Shown here in pieces: positions 1-5,891 of a stretch of DNA of 5,891 nt. Both the position numbers and the translations under genes were made by a program. The stretch covers positions 1-5,891 of the forward strand of contig CAJCIW010000220.1 of assembly GCA_903970455.1 (NCBI GenBank). The letters run 5' to 3'. How positions within the stretch are numbered: the stretch's first letter is position 1; every line of letters begins with the position of its first letter. The notes beneath the pieces are model-generated. The model worked only from the letters and a program-made list of their open reading frames with translations, made no database searches and was not told where the DNA came from. This stretch comes from Verrucomicrobiota bacterium. GTDB lineage: Bacteria > Chlamydiota > Chlamydiia > Chlamydiales > Rhabdochlamydiaceae.

Positions 1-2654
1 CCGAAGGACAGCGCCGCTACATCGAATCGATGTCGGCGTATGCCCGCCAATTCGTCAAGCAGATGCCAAAGCCCAAAGTGGAACAGATCGAAGGGCTGTC
101 GCCGGCGATCGCCATTGAACAAAAGAGCCATGCGGGAAACCCACGCAGCACGATTGGGACGATGACGGAAAGTTACGATTTTCTCCGCATTTTATACGCG
201 CATATGGGAACGCCCTTTTGTCCGGAAACCGGAGAAGAAATTCGCACCATCAGCAAAGAGTTTGTGTTGAACCGGTTGATGGAGCTTCCCGAAGGTACAA
301 GGCTGCATCTCCTTTCCCCTCTTGTTATGAAACGGAGCGAGAAGTTTGAAGAGATGAAAGACAAACTGCAGCGACAAGGCTATCTGCGCATCCGTTTGAA
401 CAACGTTTATTATGAGCTCGACCAGGAAATTCCGTTTGACAAGCAACGAAAAAATCAATTATTCCTGGTCATCGACCGCCTTCTCCTCTCGAAAGAAAAT
501 GAAAAACGGATCTTCGACGGGATCGACCAGGCAGCGACTCTGTCGGGCGGGACGCTCGTCGCCGCCCTCGAAGAGAGGGATCTCTTTTTCAATCTCGCGT
601 TTGCCGTCCCCACGACTGGAAAATCGTATCCCCCCATCACACCGCACACCTTTTCTTTTAATACCGAACAAGGGATGTGCCTCGATTGTCAGGGGCTGGG
701 TTTCCAATACGGAGCTGATTTGACGCGGCACGCCCCGATCATGAAAATGCATTCTGTCGGACTCTTGCGTCTGCTGTGGAAAGAAAACCTAACTCAAGAC
801 ACTTTGTCGGTGTTTCTCGCCCTTCTTAAACAAAACAAAATCGAGCCCCGCACTCTCTTTGCCGAACTTACTCCTGCTCAACTCCAATTGCTTTTTTCTG
901 GAGGTGGGGAGATTAAGACCGACGGTTTGTATTTCAAGTGGCGCGGGTTCAATGCTGTCCTAGCGTTGCTTGCGAAAAGCTCCGATCCGGAAATCCGAGA
1001 ACCGCTTCTTCCTTTGCTCGATCAACATGTCTGCCTTTCTTGCCAAGGGACCCGCATCAACCCCCTCGCCCGTAATGTGAAAATCCACAACCGATCGATC
1101 GCCGATTTTTGCCGCCTCTCCATTGATGATGCTGCAGAGTTCCTAGAAAAAATTGCGGACCATGACTTCCTGGAAGAGACTTTAAAACAACTGAAATCGC
1201 GGCTTCATTTCTTACGTGCGATCGGCCTCGGCTATCTTTCTCTTGAGAGAAGCGCTCCGACATTGAGCGGCGGCGAAGCGCAAAGGATCCGTTTGGCCAG
1301 ACAACTTGGGAGCGGCTTGACCGGATGCCTTTATGTTCTCGACGAGCCGACGATTGGCCTGCATCCTTACGACAACGAACGGCTCAATCGCGCGCTCCTG
1401 CAGCTTTGCTCTCTCGGCAACACTTTGCTTCTTGTGGAACACGATCCTCTGACGATCCAACTTGCCGATTACATTCTGGATTTCGGCCCTCATGCAGGAA
1501 AGCAGGGTGGAAAAATCATGGCAAAAGGGACGTTTGAAGAGATTAAAGCCAATCCCCTCTCTTTGACTGGCCAGTATTTGAGCGGAAAGAAAAAAATTCC
1601 CCTTCCCTCTTCCCGGCGGGAACCCAAAAAACTCTTAAAACTGCGAAACGCCTCCTTGCACAATTTAAAAAACATCGGCATCGATTTCCCCGTCCAAACC
1701 ATGATCTGCATCACGGGCGTATCAGGATCGGGCAAATCCACGCTCCTTACCGATCTTTTGCAGCCTCCGGCAGAAGCTGCCTTGCGCGGCAAAAGAGGAA
1801 GAGGAAAAGGATCGAAGGAGGTATTATACCAAGGTGCCACGCTGGAAGGAATGGACGCTTTCGACAAACTCCTCGTCCTCGATCAAAATCCGATCGGACA
1901 TACCCTTCGCGCCGATGTGAGCACATATGTTGACCTCTTGGCTCCCCTGCGCTACTTTTTCGCTTCTCTACCCGAAGCCAAAGCCAGGGGATTGGCCCCG
2001 AAAAATTTCAGCTTCAACCATCGGAAAGGGATGTGCACAACGTGCTGGGGCCTCGGGACGCGAAATATCTCCCTCCAATTTCTTCCTCCCGTGAAAGTCG
2101 TGTGCGAATCGTGCCACGGTTACCGCCTCAATCCTCTGAGCTTAAAAGTGGCCACAAAAGGGAAACATCTTGGAGCGATTTTGCAGATGAGCGTGGAAGA
2201 GGCGTTGTCTTTCCTTCCCCCCATTCCCAAATGCGTCCGCATTTTGGAGACTCTGATTTCCGTCGGCCTCGGCTATCTGCAATTGGGCCAAGAGATCGCG
2301 ACACTGTCCGGAGGGGAAGCTCAACGGATCCGCCTCTCGAGAGAATTGGCGAAACGTTCATCGGGCAGCACGCTTTATTTGTTCGACGAGCCGACCGTTG
2401 GGCTGCACACCGACGATATCGTGAAACTTTTGCACATCTTCAATACACTCGTCGATCTCGGTAATACCGTGATCATCATCGAACACAACCTCGATGTGAT
2501 CGCAGCCGCCGACCATCTCATCGACATGGGGCCCGGGAGCGGGCGGAAGGGGGGGCAAATCGTTGCTGCAGGTACGCCTGAGCAGGTTGCCCGGGACAAG
2601 AAGTCGCTCACTGCGCCTTATTTGCGGGAGCACTTGAAGTTTTTAAAAAGTTGA
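1..2654 (+). CDS. uvrA: UvrA, excinuclease ABC subunit A (5' end outside window; possibly second module of a tandem-double UvrA)
   Basis: UvrA is the ATP-driven, DNA-binding damage sensor of nucleotide-excision repair; it loads UvrB onto lesions. The frame is open to the left edge: the codons before the ATG at 30 read EGQRRYIES, the conserved UvrA block before SAYARQF, so that ATG is internal. Counting from the codon at nt 3, 883 residues are visible, colinear with E. coli UvrA from about residue 50 to the end. Seen: UvrB-binding region about 85-200; zinc cysteine pairs C226/C229 and C344/C347; NBD1 signature LSGGEAQR 421-428, Walker B D447-E448, H-loop H480; NBD2 Walker A GVSGSGKST 572-580; zinc module C678/C681 and C701/C704 (19 residues between pairs); second LSGGEAQR 768-775; D795-E796; H828. 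All visible ATPase motifs are intact; the NBD1 Walker A lies outside. Chlamydial UvrA is about 1,800 residues, two modules in tandem, and this sequence resembles the second as I recall it. UvrA identity is certain; the double form is inferred. Confidence 0.96.
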   Translation, partial: EGQRRYIESMSAYARQFVKQMPKPKVEQIEGLSPAIAIEQKSHAGNPRSTIGTMTESYDFLRILYAHMGTPFCPETGEEIRTISKEFVLNRLMELPEGTRLHLLSPLVMKRSEKFEEMKDKLQRQGYLRIRLNNVYYELDQEIPFDKQRKNQLFLVIDRLLLSKENEKRIFDGIDQAATLSGGTLVAALEERDLFFNLAFAVPTTGKSYPPITPHTFSFNTEQGMCLDCQGLGFQYGADLTRHAPIMKMHSVGLLRLLWKENLTQDTLSVFLALLKQNKIEPRTLFAELTPAQLQLLFSGGGEIKTDGLYFKWRGFNAVLALLAKSSDPEIREPLLPLLDQHVCLSCQGTRINPLARNVKIHNRSIADFCRLSIDDAAEFLEKIADHDFLEETLKQLKSRLHFLRAIGLGYLSLERSAPTLSGGEAQRIRLARQLGSGLTGCLYVLDEPTIGLHPYDNERLNRALLQLCSLGNTLLLVEHDPLTIQLADYILDFGPHAGKQGGKIMAKGTFEEIKANPLSLTGQYLSGKKKIPLPSSRREPKKLLKLRNASLHNLKNIGIDFPVQTMICITGVSGSGKSTLLTDLLQPPAEAALRGKRGRGKGSKEVLYQGATLEGMDAFDKLLVLDQNPIGHTLRADVSTYVDLLAPLRYFFASLPEAKARGLAPKNFSFNHRKGMCTTCWGLGTRNISLQFLPPVKVVCESCHGYRLNPLSLKVATKGKHLGAILQMSVEEALSFLPPIPKCVRILETLISVGLGYLQLGQEIATLSGGEAQRIRLSRELAKRSSGSTLYLFDEPTVGLHTDDIVKLLHIFNTLVDLGNTVIIIEHNLDVIAAADHLIDMGPGSGRKGGQIVAAGTPEQVARDKKSLTAPYLREHLKFLKS

Positions 2655-2676
2655 ATTCTGTCGAAGCTTCCATTAC

Positions 2677-2683
2677 AAGAAAG
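2677..2683 (+). promoter_or_regulatory. Weak Shine-Dalgarno-like stretch before the CNB-CPBP gene
   Basis: A purine run AAGAAAG ends two bases before the ATG at 2686. It is a poor and close match to a Shine-Dalgarno sequence, so translation may be weak. The start is chosen because the protein then opens with a normal lead-in to a cyclic-nucleotide-binding fold. Confidence 0.4.
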
Positions 2684-2685
2684 TT

Positions 2686-3885
2686 ATGGATGCCTTAATC
2701 TCTTTTTTTAAGAAAAGTAAACTCTTCCACGATTTCACCGGGGAAGAACTTCAGCTTTTGCTTCCGCTGGCCAAGCGCGCCGTCTACGATCAAGGCGCTT
2801 ACATTGTCAGAGAAGAAGAAAAAGGGGATGAATTATTTCTGATCCAATCGGGGTCCGTCGAAATTTTAAAGAGGGACGAGGAGCATCAGACCGAATTTCA
2901 CTTAGGCCTGCTGCATGAGAATGATTCGTTCGGAGAAATGGCAGTTTTAGGGAAGCAGGTCCGCATGGCGTCTGCCAAAGCCGTCGAAAAAACCGAGATC
3001 GTGATCTTACATCTCAAAGATCTACATCTCCTTGCAAATCAGTCTCCGGTTTTTTCTAAACTCTTAATCAATCTAGCGAAAAAGAGCGTCAAACACCTGG
3101 AGAGAGCCAATCAAGCCGTGGTCAAATCGCTTAAAGAAGAGATGCGATTGACAAGATCCCACGACCAGATGGCCCAATTCATCATCTATCTGTTTATCTA
3201 TCTGACGGCATTCGTCTATGCTTTAAAATTTTTTGAAGAGTACGGTTCTGCTTCAACCCTTTCCCAAGTTGTGATCTCTCTATTCATCATTTCCTTTGGC
3301 CTTACCGGTGTCGTGACCATCAAGCACGGCGGCTATCCCCCCGAATTTTACGGCCTGACGATGAAAAATTGGCAGAGAAATGCCCTTGAGGCGATTCTCC
3401 TCACGATTCCGATCCTGATTCTGATGATTGGCATGAAATTCATGTTAATTCATACCGTCCCCGCATTCAGCAAACTTAAAGTTCTCCAATTCGGGACCCA
3501 GCCCCATTCCGTTATGCACAATGCATTTGAGCACCTGTTCGGCAAGCCCGAAAGACAAATCCACTTCACCCTCATCCTGGTCGTCTACATTCTTCTCGTG
3601 CCGGTCCAGGAATTTATTGCCCGCGGCTGCCTGCAAAGCTCCCTGCGCAACTTTTTTTCCTCCTCCCATCGCGCATTTTGGTCGATTTTTACTTCCAACC
3701 TTCTTTTCGGCCTCTTTCACGGATTAAAATCGTTTACTTTTGCGCTTGCCGCCTTCATTCTGGGCCTTTTTTGGGGATGGCTCTACGAACGGCAGAAAAC
3801 AATCATCGGGCCCATTGTTTCCCACATGTTAGTGGGGATTTGGGCCTTTGCGTTCCTCAATTTTCAAAGCATATTAATTTATTAG
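2686..3885 (+). CDS. Cyclic-nucleotide-binding domain fused to CPBP (CAAX-protease/Rce1-like) membrane domain
   Basis: This 399-residue protein has two parts. Residues about 12-135 form a cyclic-nucleotide-binding (CNB) beta-roll of the CRP/PKA-regulatory type. The phosphate-binding cassette FGEMAVLGKQVRMASAKA (82-99) matches the PKA pattern in spacing and keeps the key Glu84 and Arg93. A helix (about 136-160) leads to roughly six or seven membrane segments (about 164-183, 192-212, 233-255, 292-310, 330-345, 350-367, 373-398). The membrane part carries CPBP motifs: Q308-E309-x3-R313 in place of EExxxR, F341-x3-H345 (FxxxH), and H380 in GPIVSH with Gly, not Asn, four residues on. CPBP proteins are glutamic intramembrane proteases or enzymatically silent relatives. 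The inferred role is a membrane protease or scaffold gated by a cytosolic nucleotide. It lies 31 bases after uvrA and its stop codon overlaps the next gene's ribosome site. Ligand and substrate are unknown; the Q and G changes leave catalysis in doubt. Confidence 0.88.
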   Translation: MDALISFFKKSKLFHDFTGEELQLLLPLAKRAVYDQGAYIVREEEKGDELFLIQSGSVEILKRDEEHQTEFHLGLLHENDSFGEMAVLGKQVRMASAKAVEKTEIVILHLKDLHLLANQSPVFSKLLINLAKKSVKHLERANQAVVKSLKEEMRLTRSHDQMAQFIIYLFIYLTAFVYALKFFEEYGSASTLSQVVISLFIISFGLTGVVTIKHGGYPPEFYGLTMKNWQRNALEAILLTIPILILMIGMKFMLIHTVPAFSKLKVLQFGTQPHSVMHNAFEHLFGKPERQIHFTLILVVYILLVPVQEFIARGCLQSSLRNFFSSSHRAFWSIFTSNLLFGLFHGLKSFTFALAAFILGLFWGWLYERQKTIIGPIVSHMLVGIWAFAFLNFQSILIY

Positions 3886-3888
3886 GAG
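3884..3888 (+). promoter_or_regulatory. Shine-Dalgarno AGGAG overlapping the upstream stop codon
   Basis: AGGAG lies six bases before the ATG at 3895. Its first two bases are the last two of the TAG that ends the CNB-CPBP gene. This supports the chosen start and suggests translational coupling of the two membrane proteins. Confidence 0.8.
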
Positions 3889-3894
3889 CTATCT

Positions 3895-4260
3895 ATGAAC
3901 CGGATCGTTTCCAAAAAACGGGCTAAGGCGCTTTCTGTCGCCCTTTTCCTCATCGGCCTTGCGATCGTCGCCTACTTGAAAGCCTGGTGGCCGGGGATCA
4001 TGCTCGCCGTCGGCATCCCGTTGGCCATCCGCCAATATCTGTTGGGGCGCCATTACGACATGGGAGTGACGTTATTCGTCTTCATCGGCGTGTTTGTCAC
4101 CGTCCAGTTCGACATCTCCTGGGAAATCCTTCTGCCCGTCCTCTTCGCACTTGGCGGCATTTACATCCTCTTCCGCGAATATTTAGAGAGTAAAGAAGAG
4201 CCCCTGGAGGAGGAGGAAGAGGACCTGAATAAAGAGATTGAAGAAGAGCAGCACAAATGA
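3895..4260 (+). CDS. Small multi-spanning membrane protein with acidic C-terminal tail, function unknown
   Basis: A 121-residue protein of unknown function. It opens with a short basic stretch (K7, K8, R9, K11), then four hydrophobic segments at about 12-28, 32-50, 57-74 and 77-94, then a highly charged tail (98-121) containing five consecutive glutamates at 105-109. The conserved-looking core is AWWPGIMLAVGIPLAIRQ (30-47), between segments one and two and running into the second. By the positive-inside rule the basic N terminus is probably cytoplasmic, and with an even number of segments the acidic tail would be too. The start is fixed by a good AGGAG six bases upstream. It follows the CNB-CPBP gene by nine bases and is very likely translated with it, so it may be a partner, regulator or substrate of that protein; this is context only. 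I have a vague memory of similar short proteins in chlamydiae but cannot name a family. It ends 41 bases from the convergent trpS stop. Confidence 0.82.
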   Translation: MNRIVSKKRAKALSVALFLIGLAIVAYLKAWWPGIMLAVGIPLAIRQYLLGRHYDMGVTLFVFIGVFVTVQFDISWEILLPVLFALGGIYILFREYLESKEEPLEEEEEDLNKEIEEEQHK

Positions 4261-4301
4261 TGCCAGTTCGGTAATAGGATGGATGTGCCTCTTCGATTTC
4301 C

Positions 4302-5314
<1,013 letters not shown>

Positions 5315-5341
5315 ATTTTGCCATTACGTTGATTTTCGAGC

Positions 5342-5374
5342 AAAAAAAACCCTATTCCAAGTAGGGAATAGGGT
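5342..5374 (-). terminator. Rho-independent terminator after the U-box-like gene
   Basis: Read on the - strand, ACCCTATTCC, a six-base loop and GGAATAGGGT form a perfect ten-base-pair stem (5374-5349). It is followed by T at 5348-5342, giving eight consecutive T with the last stem base. It begins 16 bases after the stop codon at 5390. The + strand side has no T tract, so it works only leftward. It ends about 35 bases before the trpS start, so trpS must rely on read-through or on a promoter overlapping the terminator. Confidence 0.9.
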
Positions 5375-5389
5375 AAATCAAATGGAAAA

Positions 5390-5891
5390 TTATCGAGTTG
5401 TAGAACCGCCTGCGGCAACGGCATTTCGCAAGAATTGCAAAATTTGATTTTGCAGGGCTGTATCGATTCTTAAGTACTCACGGCGGATACCACCGTCGGC
5501 TGGATGGCGGCAAAGGTAACATTTTGCTGGCGCCCAGCTCGTGCCAGCCCGGATCTGCGCTTCCAAGGCATCCTTGTCATAGGGGTGGCGATTAGTACGT
5601 TCTTCAAGCGCATCTCTTGCAGCAGTCGTCGCTCCAGGGGCATTTGCTGCGCGCAGACGTTCTTGAACTTCAGGATGCGAGGCATCGAAAACGGGAATCG
5701 CCATGAAGTCATTACTCATAATGGTATCGTTGAAAATTGTAGGAACTACAGGGGGAGATCGCAGCACAGCAAATTGCTGGCTCAAGCGGTTGATCTCGTC
5801 AGCCTTATCTTGCACATCCTGGGGAATCGCATTCTGAGCGTACTGCACAGTTCCTGGAACGTTCAGGTCAAGGGAATGCATACTGGTACCG
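5390..5891 (-). CDS. U-box-like domain protein, possible ubiquitin-ligase-type effector (probably partial at the right edge)
   Basis: Counted from the ATG at 5881 the protein has 163 residues. The frame stays open to the window edge and the ten bases before that ATG hold no Shine-Dalgarno, so the true start may lie outside. Residues about 20-40 look like a short amphipathic helix. Residues about 49-151 fit the layout of a U-box, the E2-binding fold of some E3 ubiquitin ligases: DTIMSNDFMAIPV (52-64) like the DPIxxELMxDPV opening, RHPYDKDALEAQI (98-110) like GHTYDRxxIExW, KCYLCRHPA (120-128) like the CPLTRxPL turn, and YLRIDTALQNQILQFL (136-151) like the closing LxPNxALxxxIExWL helix. An extra stretch of about 30 residues sits between the first two blocks. 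There is no signal peptide or membrane segment. Bacterial U-box proteins known to me (for example Legionella LubX) are secreted host-directed effectors; that role here is inference. A strong terminator follows. Confidence 0.72.
   Translation of the reverse strand, partial: GTSMHSLDLNVPGTVQYAQNAIPQDVQDKADEINRLSQQFAVLRSPPVVPTIFNDTIMSNDFMAIPVFDASHPEVQERLRAANAPGATTAARDALEERTNRHPYDKDALEAQIRAGTSWAPAKCYLCRHPADGGIRREYLRIDTALQNQILQFLRNAVAAGGSTTR

Noticed and set aside
30..32. ATG at 30 as the start of uvrA
   Set aside because: The nine codons before it (EGQRRYIES) are conserved UvrA sequence in the same frame, so this Met is internal and the gene enters from the left.
1490..1867. 125-codon open frame on the - strand within uvrA
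   Set aside because: It lies antisense to conserved UvrA sequence including Walker A and has no recognisable domain; it is a shadow frame.
2033..2464. 143-codon open frame on the + strand within uvrA
   Set aside because: It overlaps the second zinc module and ATPase motifs of UvrA in another frame, and its translation is arginine-rich, as expected of a shadow frame.
2663..2670. Palindrome GAAGCTTC between uvrA and the CNB-CPBP gene as an operator
   Set aside because: Eight bases is too short to stand above chance, and there is no promoter-like sequence around it.
4205..4225. Purine-rich GAG/GAA run as a microsatellite repeat
   Set aside because: It is explained by the glutamate-rich tail of the 121-residue protein and is not a regular repeat.

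Overview
The window is densely coding and looks like part of a chromosome from the Chlamydiota, probably an environmental (amoeba-type) lineage. Three things suggest this. The UvrA at the left end resembles, as I remember it, the second module of the tandem-double UvrA found in chlamydiae. The small membrane protein has the feel of a conserved chlamydial protein. The protein at the right end has a U-box-like ubiquitin-ligase layout of the kind seen in bacteria living inside eukaryotic cells. Base composition is close to half G+C by eye, which is high for classical Chlamydia. The assignment is inference; no rRNA or other marker gene is present.

Left part, + strand (1-4260): the 3' part of uvrA (nucleotide-excision repair damage sensor) enters from outside the window and ends at 2654. 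After 31 bases comes a 399-residue protein that fuses a cyclic-nucleotide-binding domain to a CAAX-protease-like (CPBP/Rce1) membrane domain. Nine bases further, with its Shine-Dalgarno sequence overlapping the previous stop codon, lies a 121-residue membrane protein with an acidic tail. The last two are almost certainly co-transcribed, and no terminator separates them from uvrA.

Right part, - strand (5891-4302): a probably partial gene for a U-box-like protein enters from the right edge and ends at 5390. A strong Rho-independent terminator follows at once (5342-5374), then trpS (5306-4302), which encodes tryptophanyl-tRNA synthetase. trpS converges on the left-hand genes with only 41 bases between the stop codons and no clear terminator there. 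Its protein resembles the Firmicutes/streptococcal TrpRS type more than the classical Chlamydia one.

No tRNA, rRNA, CRISPR array, insertion sequence or extended repeat was seen. No stretch above 300 bases lacks a gene; the three gaps are 31, 41 and 83 bases. The genes do not form one pathway: repair, a possible signal-gated membrane protease pair, translation, and a possible host-directed protein lie side by side. The items most worth following up are the cyclic-nucleotide-binding/CPBP fusion with altered catalytic motifs and the U-box-like protein.
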